48,552 nucleotides of DNA from an uncultured Muribaculaceae bacterium (GTDB lineage: Bacteria; Bacteroidota; Bacteroidia; Bacteroidales; Muribaculaceae), in contig CAMWRV010000017.1 in assembly GCA_947176745.1 (NCBI GenBank), forward strand, positions 1 to 48,552. The letters run 5' to 3'. Shown piece by piece: positions 28,052-36,715 of this stretch. Position 1 is the first letter of the stretch; every line of letters starts with the position of its first letter. Both the position numbers and the translations under genes were made by a program. The notes below the pieces were generated by a model that was given only the letters and a program-made list of their open reading frames with translations, searched no databases and had not been told where the DNA came from.

Positions 28052-29317
28052 ATGGAAAAGATTGTTATAATAGGTGGCGGGTTCGCGGGTCTGAATCTGT
28101 GCAAGCGTCTCGATCCCCGCAAGTTCGAGGTCTGTCTGGTCGACAGGAATAATTTTCATTGTTTCCCGCCGCTTTTCTATCAGATCGCGTCGTCAGGACT
28201 TGTGGCCGCCAACATATGCTTCCCGTTCCGCAGGGAGTTCCGCAAAATGCGCAATGTCTCTTACCATATGGGACATGTAAAGGATATAGACCTCGCCCGC
28301 AAGACTGTGACCACAAGTTACGAGACCATCGGTTTCGACCGGCTTGTGCTTGCCGCCGGATCGACCAACAATTACTTCGGCATGAAGGGACTCGGAGAGG
28401 AGACATTCGGCATAAAGACCGTGGCCGAGGCCTCGCACACCCGCGACGAGATACTCGACCGCTTCGAGCGCGGAGCCATTTGCCGCGACAGGGAGAGACG
28501 GCGTCAGCTGCTGTCGTTTCTTGTGGTCGGAGGCGGTCCGTCGGGTGTCGAGATTGCCGGTGCTCTGGGCGAAATGAAAAAATATATACTCGGCAAGGAA
28601 TATCCGGAACTTGAGCCTGACGATGTGACCATTACTCTTGTTGAAGGAACCTCCCGGCTTCTCGGTGCAATGAGCGCAAAGGCGCAGCGCAAGGCTCTCG
28701 AAGGGCTGGAAGACCTGATGGTCAACGTGCGGCTTGACACGATGATGAAGGATTACACCGACAAGTATGTCACGTTTGCCGACGGCCACAGAGAGTATTA
28801 CGAAACGCTCATCTGGACCGCGGGGGTCAAGGGAGAGCCGATGCCGGGACTTCCGTCAGATGTCCTTGGCCCCGGAGGCAGGATTCTTGTCGACGAATAC
28901 AATCGGGTAAAAGGGCATGAGGATTGCCTGTATGCCGTGGGCGACATTGCTCTTATGGTCACAGAGGGTTATCCGAAAGGGCATCCGCAGATGGCCCAGC
29001 CCGCGATACAGCAGGCCGTGAATCTGTCGAAAAATCTCAACGCGGGCAGCTTCAGCCGCAAGTTCGTGTACAAGGACAAAGGGTCGATGGCCACGATAGG
29101 CAAGAACAAGGCTGTGGCCGATATCGCGGGCATGTCGTTCGGAGGCTTCTTCGCATGGCTTATATGGATGATAATCCACCTGATATCGATACTCGGCATG
29201 CGCAATAAGCTCAGTGTGCTGGTGAACTGGTTCTGGAACTATCTGTTCTACAATACGTCGCTGCGACTGCTGCTGCGCCCGACCAGGTTTCCGCTGCGCC
29301 GGCACTGGGGTGATTAA
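28052..29317 (+). CDS. ndh: Type II NADH:quinone oxidoreductase (NDH-2), FAD-dependent
   Basis: NDH-2 passes electrons from NADH to quinone without pumping protons. The 421-residue protein has the FAD site GGGFAG (8-13) and the second nucleotide site VVGGGPSGVEIAG. The cofactor-contact motif LYAVGDIAL is followed by the quinone-side AQPAIQQAVNLSKNL. The C-terminal ~70 residues carry hydrophobic and amphipathic segments (GGFFAWLIWMIIHLISILG) for membrane attachment. The gene is divergent from the TPR gene. No consensus promoter was seen directly upstream. Confidence 0.93.
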   Translation: MEKIVIIGGGFAGLNLCKRLDPRKFEVCLVDRNNFHCFPPLFYQIASSGLVAANICFPFRREFRKMRNVSYHMGHVKDIDLARKTVTTSYETIGFDRLVLAAGSTNNYFGMKGLGEETFGIKTVAEASHTRDEILDRFERGAICRDRERRRQLLSFLVVGGGPSGVEIAGALGEMKKYILGKEYPELEPDDVTITLVEGTSRLLGAMSAKAQRKALEGLEDLMVNVRLDTMMKDYTDKYVTFADGHREYYETLIWTAGVKGEPMPGLPSDVLGPGGRILVDEYNRVKGHEDCLYAVGDIALMVTEGYPKGHPQMAQPAIQQAVNLSKNLNAGSFSRKFVYKDKGSMATIGKNKAVADIAGMSFGGFFAWLIWMIIHLISILGMRNKLSVLVNWFWNYLFYNTSLRLLLRPTRFPLRRHWGD

Positions 29318-29348
29318 ACTTTATGCCCGTCCTGCACTCTCAATTGTG

Positions 29349-29363
29349 TGGGATAGGGTCTAA
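29349..29363 (+). promoter_or_regulatory. Recurring motif TGGGATAGGGTCTAA upstream of the META lipoprotein gene
   Basis: It differs at one base from the copy in the holB leader and ends 13 bases before the ATG at 29377, nearly the same spacing as at holB (12 bases), and in the same orientation relative to the gene. Confidence 0.5.
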
Positions 29364-29376
29364 AACCGATAGAATT

Positions 29377-30258
29377 ATGAAAAAAGGTAATATATTATTG
29401 TTTGCCGGCACACTTATGGGCATGTCCATGATGATGTCGGGGTGTGGAATTTTCAATAAAAACAGTACAAAAATAACTCCTGTCCTTCCTCAGGATCGCG
29501 AAAACATAGTGGAAAGAAAGGATCAGAAGACTTTCACCTCCGACGAGGCAAAGCGCGGAGTTGTCAAGGGTGACTGGGCCATAGAGACTGTCATGGGCAA
29601 GAAAGCAGTGGGGGAGAAGGCTCCCTTCATAAAATTCGTGCCTTCGGAGAAACGGATATACGGCAATAACGGATGCAATGTCATCAACGCCGACTATGTC
29701 TGCAATCCGGCGGATTCTACGCTCAGTTTCGATCATATGGCATCGACCATGATGATGTGCTCCAAAGAGGGTCTGACTGATTATGAGATCAACACTGCGC
29801 TCGGAGCCACGAAGTTCTACAGCTGGAAAGTGGACGGCAGTGACTATTGGCTGACTTTCTATGACGAAACCGGCAATGAAGTGATGACTCTGATGCATCA
29901 GAATTTTGATTTCCTCAACGGCACATGGCGTGTGACGAAGATCAACGGCCAGCCGGTCAATGTGGAAGACATGTGCATGGTCATAGATGTTGCCGAGGGC
30001 AAACTGCATGGCAATACGGGATGCAACATTCTAAACGGCAGTCTTGAGATCGATATGGAAAAACCGAACTCGATTTCTTTCAGTGCCATAGGAGTGACGC
30101 GCATGGCCTGCCCCGATCCGCAGTCGGAGACCTCGCTGATCGTGGCTCTCGAAGAGGTCTCTGCCGCGCGTCCGGTGTCGGGCAGCGAAGTTACACTGTA
30201 TGATTCTCAGGGTAAGGCGGTACTGACACTTGTGCGGACTGATGCCTCTGTCGACTGA
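29377..30258 (+). CDS. Lipoprotein with two META (HslJ-like) domains
   Basis: The start at 29377 gives a clear lipoprotein signal with lipobox MSGC (Cys23). Two META domains follow, each with its hallmark: YGNNGCN in the first (about 65-160) and GNTGCN in the second (about 175-285), plus paired TMMMCS and TRMACP segments. META/HslJ proteins are heat-shock or stress-linked envelope proteins of unknown reaction. The 293-residue tandem form is common in Bacteroidales. It stands alone 60 bases after ndh and 27 bases before the S4 protein gene. Confidence 0.88.
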   Translation: MKKGNILLFAGTLMGMSMMMSGCGIFNKNSTKITPVLPQDRENIVERKDQKTFTSDEAKRGVVKGDWAIETVMGKKAVGEKAPFIKFVPSEKRIYGNNGCNVINADYVCNPADSTLSFDHMASTMMMCSKEGLTDYEINTALGATKFYSWKVDGSDYWLTFYDETGNEVMTLMHQNFDFLNGTWRVTKINGQPVNVEDMCMVIDVAEGKLHGNTGCNILNGSLEIDMEKPNSISFSAIGVTRMACPDPQSETSLIVALEEVSAARPVSGSEVTLYDSQGKAVLTLVRTDASVD

Positions 30259-30285
30259 TCCCGAAGCATATAGAGCATACCACTG

Positions 30286-30717
30286 ATGGCAATGGAAGAA
30301 AGAATTGACAAATGGCTGTGGGCGATGCGTGTGTTCAAGACGCGCACCATAGCGACCGACGCGTGCAAGAAAGGGCGCGTCATGATGGGCGGCAATGCCG
30401 TCAAACCGTCGCGCACGGTCAAGCCGGGCGATGTGGTCGAGGTGCGCAAGCCTCCGATCACATATACGTTCCGTGTCAAGGCTGTGATCGGTAATCGTCT
30501 TGGGGCTAAGCTTGTGCCTGAATATCTGGAGAATATTACCCCGCAGTCGCAATATGACCTGCTGGAGATGACCAGAATATCAGGTTTCGTCGACCGCCGA
30601 AAGGGTCTCGGACGTCCCACCAAGCGCGATTCGCGCGAGCTGTCGCGCTTCCGCGAGGACACGTATGCCGACACGTTCTATCTCGACTTCGAGGATGACG
30701 ATGATGACGAAGACTGA
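30286..30717 (+). CDS. S4-domain RNA-binding protein (Hsp15-like)
   Basis: This 143-residue protein has an N-terminal S4 RNA-binding domain (RIDKWLWAMRVFKTRTIATDACKKG, then VKPSRTVKPGDVVEV). In E. coli the matching Hsp15 rescues 50S subunits carrying stalled peptidyl-tRNA. The C-terminus ends in a run of acidic residues (FEDDDDDED), absent from E. coli Hsp15 but frequent in Bacteroidetes. It may be cotranscribed with the META lipoprotein. Confidence 0.9.
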   Translation: MAMEERIDKWLWAMRVFKTRTIATDACKKGRVMMGGNAVKPSRTVKPGDVVEVRKPPITYTFRVKAVIGNRLGAKLVPEYLENITPQSQYDLLEMTRISGFVDRRKGLGRPTKRDSRELSRFREDTYADTFYLDFEDDDDDED

Positions 30718-30816
30718 CATGCCTGCTTGCCCGGCATGAACCGGGTAGGAATGTAATTGTGAAGTCGTCGCGATGTGCGTTGATATGCCCTTTGAATATG
30801 CCCTTAACATACTGAT

Positions 30817-30847
30817 TTTGCAGATTGAAAAATAATTAGTATCTTTG
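30817..30847 (+). promoter_or_regulatory. Promoter of the thrS-infC-rpmI-rplT region
   Basis: TTTG (30817-30820), a 19-base spacer and TATCTTTG (30840-30847) match the consensus. The leader to the thrS ATG at 30966 is about 110 bases. Confidence 0.7.
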
Positions 30848-30965
30848 CGCGGATTTGTATGCGCGGGTTTTCGGAAGAAGACCGGCACGTGCGGATCCGC
30901 TTTGCCGTATGCATGCGCAAGAGGCGCGGAGACGGCTGTCTAACAAGAATAAAGAATATCAACAT

Positions 30966-31721
30966 ATGATCAATATCACCTTTCCTGACGGAAGTGTAAG
31001 GCAGTTTGCCGAGGGTGTGACTCCTTTCCAGATTGCCGAGAGCATCAGCCCCCGCTTCGCGGCTGATGTGCTCGCCGCGAAGATCAACGGCGAGGAATGG
31101 GATATATCGCGTCCGGTCAACGCGGACGCGTCAGTCGAACTGTTCAAATGGGATGATCCCGAAGGCAAACACGCCTTCTGGCATTCATCCGCCCACCTGC
31201 TTGCGGAGGCTCTTCAGGAGCTGTATCCCGGGGTGAAGTTCGGTATCGGTCCCGCAGTCGAGACCGGTTTTTATTACGATATCGATCCCTGCGGACACAA
31301 GATCACCGCAGAGGATTTTCCGAAAATCGAGAAGAAAATGCTTGAGCTCGCCCAGCGCAAGGAGGAGATCCGCCGTGCCGACATTTCGAAGCAGGACGCC
31401 CTGAAAATGTTCGGCGACCGTGGCGAGGTCTACAAGTGCGAGTTGATAAGCGAACTCGAGGACGGACATATCACCACCTATACGCAGGGAGCGTTCACCG
31501 ATCTCTGCCGCGGCCCGCACATCCCGACCACGGCTCCTATCAAGGCTGTGAAAGTGACTTCGCTTGCCGGCGCCTACTGGCGCGGCGACGAGAAGCGTCA
31601 GCAGCTTGTGCGCGTTCGGTATCGGTCCCGCAGTCGAGACCGGTTTTTATTACGATATCGATCCCTGCGGACACAAGATCACCGCAGAGGATTTTCCGAA
31701 AATCGAGAAGAAAATGCTTGA
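30966..31721 (+). CDS. ThrRS N-terminal fragment (TGS plus editing domain, frameshifted end)
   Basis: This frame gives the first 217 ThrRS residues (TGS domain about 1-62, editing domain with HSSAH, and DLCRGPHIP with the editing Cys). It then has 34 unrelated Arg-rich residues, produced by reading the repeat out of frame, before the stop. It lacks the whole catalytic and anticodon-binding parts. Confidence 0.5.
   Translation: MINITFPDGSVRQFAEGVTPFQIAESISPRFAADVLAAKINGEEWDISRPVNADASVELFKWDDPEGKHAFWHSSAHLLAEALQELYPGVKFGIGPAVETGFYYDIDPCGHKITAEDFPKIEKKMLELAQRKEEIRRADISKQDALKMFGDRGEVYKCELISELEDGHITTYTQGAFTDLCRGPHIPTTAPIKAVKVTSLAGAYWRGDEKRQQLVRVRYRSRSRDRFLLRYRSLRTQDHRRGFSENREENA
31238..31616 (+). 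repeat. Tandem duplication in thrS, copy 1
   Basis: This is identical base for base with 31614-31992; the copies share a 3-base GTT at the junction, so the step is 376 bp. It covers ThrRS codons 91-217, most of the editing domain. Confidence 0.95.
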
Positions 31722-33291
31722 GCTCGCCCAGCGCAAGGAGGAGATCCGCCGTGCCGACATTTCGAAGCAGGACGCCCTGAAAATGTTCGGCGACCGTGGC
31801 GAGGTCTACAAGTGCGAGTTGATAAGCGAACTCGAGGACGGACATATCACCACCTATACGCAGGGAGCGTTCACCGATCTCTGCCGCGGCCCGCACATCC
31901 CGACCACGGCTCCTATCAAGGCTGTGAAAGTGACTTCGCTTGCCGGCGCCTACTGGCGCGGCGACGAGAAGCGTCAGCAGCTTGTGCGCGTTTACGGTGT
32001 CACCTTCCCTAAGAAGAAGATGCTCGACGAGTATCTCGCTCTTCTCGAAGAGGCCAAGAAACGCGACCATCGTCTTCTCGGCAAGGAAATGGAGCTTTTC
32101 GCGTTCTCCCACACGGTGGGCGCGGGCCTTCCGCTCTGGCTGCCGAAAGGCGCCGCGCTCCGCGACCGTCTGGAGCAGTTCCTCCGCAAGATCCAGAAGC
32201 GTTACGGCTACCTGCAGGTCATAACCCCGCATATCGGAAACAAGGCTCTCTATGTCACTTCAGGCCACTGGGCTAAATATGGCAAGGACTCCTTCCAGCC
32301 CATCCATACCCCGCAGGAAGGTGAGGAATACATGCTCAAGCCGATGAACTGTCCGCATCACTGCGAGATATACAAGGCCATGCCCCGCAGCTACCGCGAC
32401 CTTCCTCTCCGGTTCGCGGAGTTTGGTACGGTCTACCGCTACGAGCAGAGCGGCGAGCTTCACGGCCTGACCCGCGTGCGCGGATTCACGCAGGACGACG
32501 CGCACCTTTTCTGCGCTCCCGAGCAGATCAAAGATGAGTTTCTGAAGGTGATGGATATTATTCTCTACATCTTCAAGGCTCTTGACTTCAAGAACTTCGA
32601 GGTTCAGATCTCGCTGCGCGATCCGAAAAACAAAGAGAAATATATCGGCTCGGACGAAAACTGGCATCTCGCCGAGAACGCCATCATCGAGGCCTGCGCC
32701 GAGAAGGGGCTCAAAGCCCGTCAGGTGGAGGGCGAGGCCGCGTTCTACGGACCCAAGCTCGACTTCATGGTCAAGGATGCCATAGGCCGCCGCTGGCAGC
32801 TCGGCACAATCCAGGTGGACTACAACCTGCCCGAGCGTTTCGGTCTCGAATACACCGGAGCCGACAACCAGAAGCACCGCCCTGTGATGATCCATCGCGC
32901 GCCCTTTGGCTCGATGGAGCGCTTTGTGGCCGTTCTTCTTGAACATACGGCCGGCAAACTTCCGCTCTGGCTCATTCCCGATCAGTGCGCCATTCTGCCG
33001 ATATCGGAGAAATTCAACGACTACGCACGCCGCGTGGCCGCCGAACTTGACGCGGCGGGAGTGCGCGCCACAGTCGATGAGCGCAACGAGAAGATCGGAA
33101 AGAAGATCCGCGACAACGAGCTTAAGAAAATACCCTACATGCTTATCGTCGGCGAGAAGGAAGCCGAGAACGGCGAGGTCTCCGTGCGTCGCCAGGGCGA
33201 GGGAGACAAGGGCGTGATGAGTGTGGCCGACTTCGCACGGCTCATCAACGATGCCGTGGCCGCTCAGACCGGCGAGAAGCAGGACGCCTGA
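31564..33291 (+). CDS. ThrRS C-terminal fragment (partial editing, catalytic and anticodon-binding domains)
   Basis: This 575-residue frame carries residues 91 onward of ThrRS after an out-of-frame lead-in. It has the class II motifs: NCPHHCEIY with a zinc Cys, motif 2 around [32 protein letters not shown] with the second zinc ligand, and motif 3 with [12 protein letters not shown]. The anticodon-binding domain occupies the last ~100 residues. It lacks the TGS domain and the HxxxH editing motif. Whether it is translated is doubtful, since its apparent ATG lies inside the duplicated DNA out of the native frame. Confidence 0.5.
   Translation: MPAPTGAATRSVSSLCAFGIGPAVETGFYYDIDPCGHKITAEDFPKIEKKMLELAQRKEEIRRADISKQDALKMFGDRGEVYKCELISELEDGHITTYTQGAFTDLCRGPHIPTTAPIKAVKVTSLAGAYWRGDEKRQQLVRVYGVTFPKKKMLDEYLALLEEAKKRDHRLLGKEMELFAFSHTVGAGLPLWLPKGAALRDRLEQFLRKIQKRYGYLQVITPHIGNKALYVTSGHWAKYGKDSFQPIHTPQEGEEYMLKPMNCPHHCEIYKAMPRSYRDLPLRFAEFGTVYRYEQSGELHGLTRVRGFTQDDAHLFCAPEQIKDEFLKVMDIILYIFKALDFKNFEVQISLRDPKNKEKYIGSDENWHLAENAIIEACAEKGLKARQVEGEAAFYGPKLDFMVKDAIGRRWQLGTIQVDYNLPERFGLEYTGADNQKHRPVMIHRAPFGSMERFVAVLLEHTAGKLPLWLIPDQCAILPISEKFNDYARRVAAELDAAGVRATVDERNEKIGKKIRDNELKKIPYMLIVGEKEAENGEVSVRRQGEGDKGVMSVADFARLINDAVAAQTGEKQDA
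31614..31992 (+). repeat. Tandem duplication in thrS, copy 2
   Basis: Second identical copy. No base differences were seen between the copies, so the event is either very recent or an assembly artefact. Confidence 0.95.
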
Positions 33292-33297
33292 AGGAAT

Positions 33298-33337
33298 CAG
33301 ACAAGTTCAGATAAGTTCAGACAAGTTCAGACAACTA
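33298..33337 (+). repeat. Four 10-bp tandem repeats between thrS and infC
   Basis: Units CAGACAAGTT, CAGATAAGTT, CAGACAAGTT and CAGACAACTA follow each other. A further pair of CTAAATACT repeats lies just before the infC start. The 10-base step equals one DNA turn. Confidence 0.85.
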
Positions 33338-33361
33338 AATACTAAACTCTCTAAATACTGA

Positions 33362-34066
33362 ATGGAGAAAAAATCAAATTTCGGCGGACCCCGCCGTCCG
33401 ATGGGACCGCGTCCCCGTCCGGGTCAGCGTCCCGGTCGCGGAGGCGACCGCCGCAACGACCCCTATGCGACCAACGAGCACATCCGCGCACGTGAGGTGC
33501 GACTCGTAGGCGACAATGTGGAACAGGGCATATACCCGATCGCCCAGGCTCTCAAGATAGCCGAGAAGCAGGAACTCGACCTTGTCGAGATCTCGCCCAA
33601 CGCCGAGCCGCCCGTGTGCCGCATCATCGACTACCAGAAATTCCTCTACCAGCAGAAAAAACGGCAGAAGGAACAGAAGCAGAAGGCCGCAAAGGTGGTT
33701 GTAAAGGAGATCCGCTTCGGACCTCAGACCGATGATCACGACTATAACTTCAAACTCAAGCACGCCCAGGGTTTTCTCAAGGAAGGTTCGAAGGTAAAGG
33801 CTTACGTATTCTTCCGCGGACGCTCCATCCTCTTCAAGGAACAGGGCGAGGTGCTGCTGCTCCGTTTCGCCAATGATCTCGAAGATCTCGGCAAAGTCGA
33901 GATGATGCCCGTGCTTGAGGGAAAACGAATGTCGATCATGCTCGCTCCGCTCAAGGCTGCTCCCAAGAAAGAGGAAAAGCCGCGTCAGCCCAAGAAGGAG
34001 GCTCAGGCCGAATCAAAGAATGACAGCGCGCCTGAGGCTGAGGCGGCAGCAGAGGACAAGGAATAA
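33362..34066 (+). CDS. infC: Translation initiation factor IF-3
   Basis: IF-3 binds the 30S subunit, prevents early 50S joining and checks the start codon. The 234-residue product has a Pro/Arg/Gly-rich N-terminal extension (1-35). The IF3-N domain follows ([46 protein letters not shown]), then a basic linker ([13 protein letters not shown]). The IF3-C domain contains [22 protein letters not shown] Lys/Glu/Ala-rich tail ends the protein. The start is ATG, not the AUU used for autoregulation in E. coli. It heads the classic infC-rpmI-rplT order. Confidence 0.97.
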   Translation: MEKKSNFGGPRRPMGPRPRPGQRPGRGGDRRNDPYATNEHIRAREVRLVGDNVEQGIYPIAQALKIAEKQELDLVEISPNAEPPVCRIIDYQKFLYQQKKRQKEQKQKAAKVVVKEIRFGPQTDDHDYNFKLKHAQGFLKEGSKVKAYVFFRGRSILFKEQGEVLLLRFANDLEDLGKVEMMPVLEGKRMSIMLAPLKAAPKKEEKPRQPKKEAQAESKNDSAPEAEAAAEDKE

Positions 34067-34229
34067 AAATCAGCAGCCGCACAATAATTCGGACTTCTGT
34101 CCGTTTGTTGAGTTGGTGACGTCATGCACGCTCGCCCCGAAGGTGACGTGCATCTTGGCGATTGAATAAATTAGAGACCGTAGGCACCATGTGCCGAGGT
34201 GAAATTTTAACAACTAAATTTTTAACAAA
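34067..34229 (+). promoter_or_regulatory. infC-rpmI spacer with possible leader structure
   Basis: A 163-base spacer contains a 7-bp stem (ATGCACG 34124-34130 with CGTGCAT 34147-34153), an 8-base direct repeat GGTGACGT, and a small GGCAC/GTGCC hairpin nearer rpmI. In other bacteria L20 represses this operon through leader RNA. Whether this spacer plays that part is inference. Confidence 0.3.
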
Positions 34230-34427
34230 ATGCCTAAAGTAAAGACTAATGCCGCTGCGAAAAAGCGTTTCGCACTCACCGGCACCGGCAAGATCAAAAG
34301 GAAACACGCTTATCACAGCCACATCCTTACGAAAAAGTCGAAGAAGCGTAAGAGAAACCTCGACCACACAACTCTCGTGGCATCGGCCAACGAGAAGCAG
34401 GTTCGCGAGCTCCTCAACCTCCGCTAA
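34230..34427 (+). CDS. rpmI: 50S ribosomal protein L35
   Basis: This 65-residue basic protein begins [21 protein letters not shown] and includes [20 protein letters not shown]. Length and sequence are typical of L35. It lies between infC and rplT in the conserved order. Confidence 0.97.
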   Translation: MPKVKTNAAAKKRFALTGTGKIKRKHAYHSHILTKKSKKRKRNLDHTTLVASANEKQVRELLNLR

Positions 34428-34551
34428 GCCGCAGCGCAGATACTTTCAGTCTGCAAGCATTTAAAATCAATCAAATTTTTTACAAACCGGATGTCATGCC
34501 CCGCAAGTGCAACATGAAGAATTGCCGCTGACGTCCAAAAATTAAAAAAAG
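34428..34551 (+). other. rpmI-rplT spacer with an 11-codon open frame
   Basis: The 124-base spacer holds ATG...TGA at 34496-34531, reading MPRKCNMKNCR. This may be chance or part of the rplT leader. No promoter match was found. Confidence 0.25.
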
Positions 34552-34899
34552 ATGCCAAGATCAGTAAATCATGTGGCTTCAAGAGCCAAGAGAAAGAAAA
34601 TATTGAAACTGACACGCGGTTACTACGGCAGCCGCCGCAACGTGTGGACTGTAGCAAAGAACACCTGGGAGAAGGGTCTTACCTACGCCTATCGCGACCG
34701 CAAACAGAAAAAACGCAACTTCCGCGCACTCTGGATCCAGCGTATCAACGCCGCTGCCCGCATGGAGGATCTTTCTTACTCGAAGCTCATGGGTCTCATC
34801 CACGCAGCCGGTATCGAGATCAACCGCAAGGTGCTCGCCGAGCTCGCGATGAACAATCCCGAAGCTTTCAAGGCAATCGTAGCCAAAGTAAAGAAATAA
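34552..34899 (+). CDS. rplT: 50S ribosomal protein L20
   Basis: This 115-residue basic protein starts [19 protein letters not shown] and has [17 protein letters not shown] and [14 protein letters not shown]20 is an early assembly protein of the 50S subunit and the usual autoregulator of infC-rpmI-rplT. A strong terminator follows. Confidence 0.97.
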   Translation: MPRSVNHVASRAKRKKILKLTRGYYGSRRNVWTVAKNTWEKGLTYAYRDRKQKKRNFRALWIQRINAAARMEDLSYSKLMGLIHAAGIEINRKVLAELAMNNPEAFKAIVAKVKK

Positions 34900-34930
34900 T
34901 ATCTGTCAGAATTTTTCTTTAAGCGATAGG

Positions 34931-34966
34931 AAGCCGTTCCCCCCTCAGGGAGCGGCTTTCACTTTT
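34931..34966 (+). terminator. Terminator after rplT
   Basis: An 11-bp stem (34931-34941 with 34948-34958, one G-U pair) is followed by a T-rich stretch (TTTCACTTTTC). Confidence 0.8.
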
Positions 34967-35029
34967 CAGACGTTAAACTTTTTTGCTGCGGATGACTCTA
35001 ATTGAAAAACAACTTTAAAAAATCAGGAC

Positions 35030-35437
35030 ATGAAGAAATTATTTTGCCTCATGGCTGTGGCCATGATCGCCGCAACTTCGGCATTCGGACAGCAGAAGCT
35101 TTTTAACGCCACCGAACTTAACCGTGCGCAGACCACAGATACTGTCAAGGTCGACAACTCCAAGAGAGTGAGAGGCGAGCGTCATGCTGCCACAAAAAAG
35201 TGCAGCCGTGTGGCTCTGGATTCCTGTCGTGTCAAAAATGCGTGCATTAATGACAGCGCATGCGCTTCCGGTTTTGGCCGCCAGATAAAACCTGCCAAAA
35301 AGGTTGACGGCCAGTGCGAGAAGAAGTGCGAGAAAAAATGTGAGAAAAAGTGCGGTAACAAGAATGATCAGAAATGTGAGAAGGCCGCAGTCTCCACTTG
35401 CAAGGAATCTTGCACTAACAACAACGGGAAAAAGTAA
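35030..35437 (+). CDS. Small secreted Cys/Lys-rich protein with CEKK repeats
   Basis: I do not recognise this 135-residue protein. It has a clear signal peptide (MKKLFCLMAVAMIAATSAFGQ). The mature part holds 11 cysteines and many lysines, including three consecutive CEKK units (about residues 94-108) and later QKCEK. Such spacing could bind metal or form disulfides in the periplasm, but this is inference. It has its own spacing from rplT (terminator between) and is followed by two hairpins, so it is probably a single-gene transcript. Confidence 0.7.
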   Translation: MKKLFCLMAVAMIAATSAFGQQKLFNATELNRAQTTDTVKVDNSKRVRGERHAATKKCSRVALDSCRVKNACINDSACASGFGRQIKPAKKVDGQCEKKCEKKCEKKCGNKNDQKCEKAAVSTCKESCTNNNGKK

Positions 35438-35448
35438 AAATATATTAA

Positions 35449-35494
35449 AATCCGCCCATGTCGTGTTAAAAACATGAGGCGGATTAAACTTTTC
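35449..35494 (+). terminator. Terminator after the Cys-rich gene
   Basis: A stem of about 13 bp (AATCCGCCCATGT with ACATGAGGCGGATT, one bulge), followed by AAACTTTT. Confidence 0.7.
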
Positions 35495-35568
35495 CAGTTC
35501 TGCAGCGTCTACATTACAGGTGATTGTCGCAGACATTGCCGAAATAATAAAACAATGCTAAATGCGAC

Positions 35569-35611
35569 AAAACGGAGCCGGGGCCGAGGCCTTGACTCCG
35601 TTTTTCTTTTT
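35569..35611 (+). terminator. Second terminator between convergent genes
   Basis: AAAACGGAG (35569-35577) pairs with CTCCGTTTT (35596-35604), with an inner GCC/GGC pair, then TTTTTCTTTTTT. It lies before the stop of the convergent nitroreductase gene. Confidence 0.75.
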
Positions 35612-35626
35612 TATCGCAACTGATGG

Positions 35627-36379
35627 TTATTTCTTTATGTCGTATCCCTGGTCGCGAAGATAATCCTTGATGCGATATTCCATGGCGTGACGGTAATAGT
35701 CGAGGATGTGCGCCACCCAGTCGTTGTCGGTGGTTCCGCCTGAACGGGTGCGGTTATATTCCTTGACAGTCTCGTCATAGTTCTCCAGCTCTTCAATCAT
35801 CCGGTCATTGTCTTCGCGGTAGCGGTTGCGGTGGAACACGAGCGAAGCCGGCTGTTTGGGCTTCAGGTCGGGATGTTCGCGCGGCACGCCGAGGGCGAGG
35901 CCGCAAACTACGAACACGCCTTTGGGAAGTCCGAGAAGTTCGGCGACCTTACGCGGATCGACTGTGCGGAGATAGCCGATGCAGTTTGAGCCGAGACCTG
36001 CCGCCTGGGCGGCAACCACAGCACTCATCATCGCGAGCGATGCGTCGATTATTCCGATGGTGACACCATCCATGGTGTCGGTGAAGGGAGGTACTTCAAG
36101 ACCTTTCTTTGCTGCGAGAAGCGAGATCTTGTTGTAGTCCGACAGGAAGATCAGCAGACGGTTGCAGGTCTTGAGCTGCTTCTGTCCGGTGAGTTCATAG
36201 AGTTGCTCCTTGAGCTGCTGGTCGTCGATGTCGATTACGGAGAATTGCTGTCCGTTGTAGGATGTCGGGGTATTTTCCACGGCCTTGTATATGAATTCCA
36301 TGGTTTCAGCCGGTATGGCCTCGCGCTCATACCTTCTGACGCTTGTGCGCGTCAGCAATGCTTCTTTTACGTCTGTCAT
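35627..36379 (-). CDS. Nitroreductase family protein (NfsA-like FMN oxidoreductase)
   Basis: The 250-residue protein starts with the FMN-binding pattern RTSVRRYEREAIP and continues with PTSYNGQQFSVIDI and AAQAAGLGSNCIGYLR, followed by GLALGVPREHPDLKPK. This matches the NfsA/FRP group, which uses NADPH to reduce nitro compounds, quinones or flavin. The C-terminal ~60 residues are charged, helical and tyrosine-rich. The natural substrate is not visible. The gene starts about 45 bases downstream of the ncRNA terminator. Confidence 0.9.
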   Translation of the reverse strand: MTDVKEALLTRTSVRRYEREAIPAETMEFIYKAVENTPTSYNGQQFSVIDIDDQQLKEQLYELTGQKQLKTCNRLLIFLSDYNKISLLAAKKGLEVPPFTDTMDGVTIGIIDASLAMMSAVVAAQAAGLGSNCIGYLRTVDPRKVAELLGLPKGVFVVCGLALGVPREHPDLKPKQPASLVFHRNRYREDNDRMIEELENYDETVKEYNRTRSGGTTDNDWVAHILDYYRHAMEYRIKDYLRDQGYDIKK

Positions 36380-36422
36380 ATTTTAGGTTTTAATTCAGAT
36401 CAATTAACGCATGTGTAATATG

Positions 36423-36711
36423 AAAGCCGATGACTGCGGGCAGTCATCGGCTTTATAAGATCCACACCAAAGGATTGTGACGAAACTCCGAACGACAGGA
36501 TTTGAGGGCTTGAAAGTCTTTGTAATCCGCCTGCGACCCGAAGGTCAGCGCCTTGCGGCGCGGGGCCCGCCATCGACAGACAAACGTGTCTCGGTATTTC
36601 TTTTAAATTTGATGAGTTTCCCAATTTACTTTGATGTGGGATTTTTCATTCAGAGCCGGATCTAACCATGTTGTCGGCTTGATCCGTCCAGACTCTCTCG
36701 TCTGTCTTTAC
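36423..36711 (-). ncRNA. Bacteroidales-1 (6S-like) structured RNA
   Basis: A consensus promoter (36716-36747) and a strong terminator hairpin (36423-36437 with 36440-36454) bound a ~289-base region with no gene. The ends pair in a long rod: 36458-36463 with 36658-36663, 36463-36472 with 36629-36638, and 36482-36488 with 36614-36620. The middle holds two stable hairpins, GCGCC-GCAA-GGCGC (36561-36548) and GACC-UUCG-GGUC (36546-36535). The Bacteroidales-1 RNA family is described as having exactly this kind of promoter and terminator and lying near the L20 gene, as here (rplT is 1.5 kb away). It has been proposed to be the Bacteroidales 6S RNA. Family membership is by layout and recall, not by a covariance search. 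Confidence 0.7.
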
Positions 36712-36715
36712 AACG

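Larger units (their letters stand above)
30966..33291 (+). pseudogene. thrS: Threonyl-tRNA synthetase gene interrupted by a 376-bp tandem duplication
   Basis: ThrRS charges tRNA-Thr. Codons 1-217 read normally: the TGS domain [17 protein letters not shown], then the editing domain with HSSAH. At 31617 the sequence jumps back and repeats 31241-31616 exactly. The 376-bp unit is not a multiple of three, so the frame shifts and stops at 31721. The correct frame resumes in the second copy and runs to 33291 with all catalytic parts. With one copy removed the gene would encode 649 residues, the normal length. Because thrS is usually essential and single-copy, either the assembly is wrong here, another thrS exists, or the mutation is recent. 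Confidence 0.9.

Noticed and set aside
36477..36665. Short plus-strand frame inside the ncRNA region
   Set aside because: The region is better explained by paired RNA segments with promoter and terminator. The frame lacks a start context.
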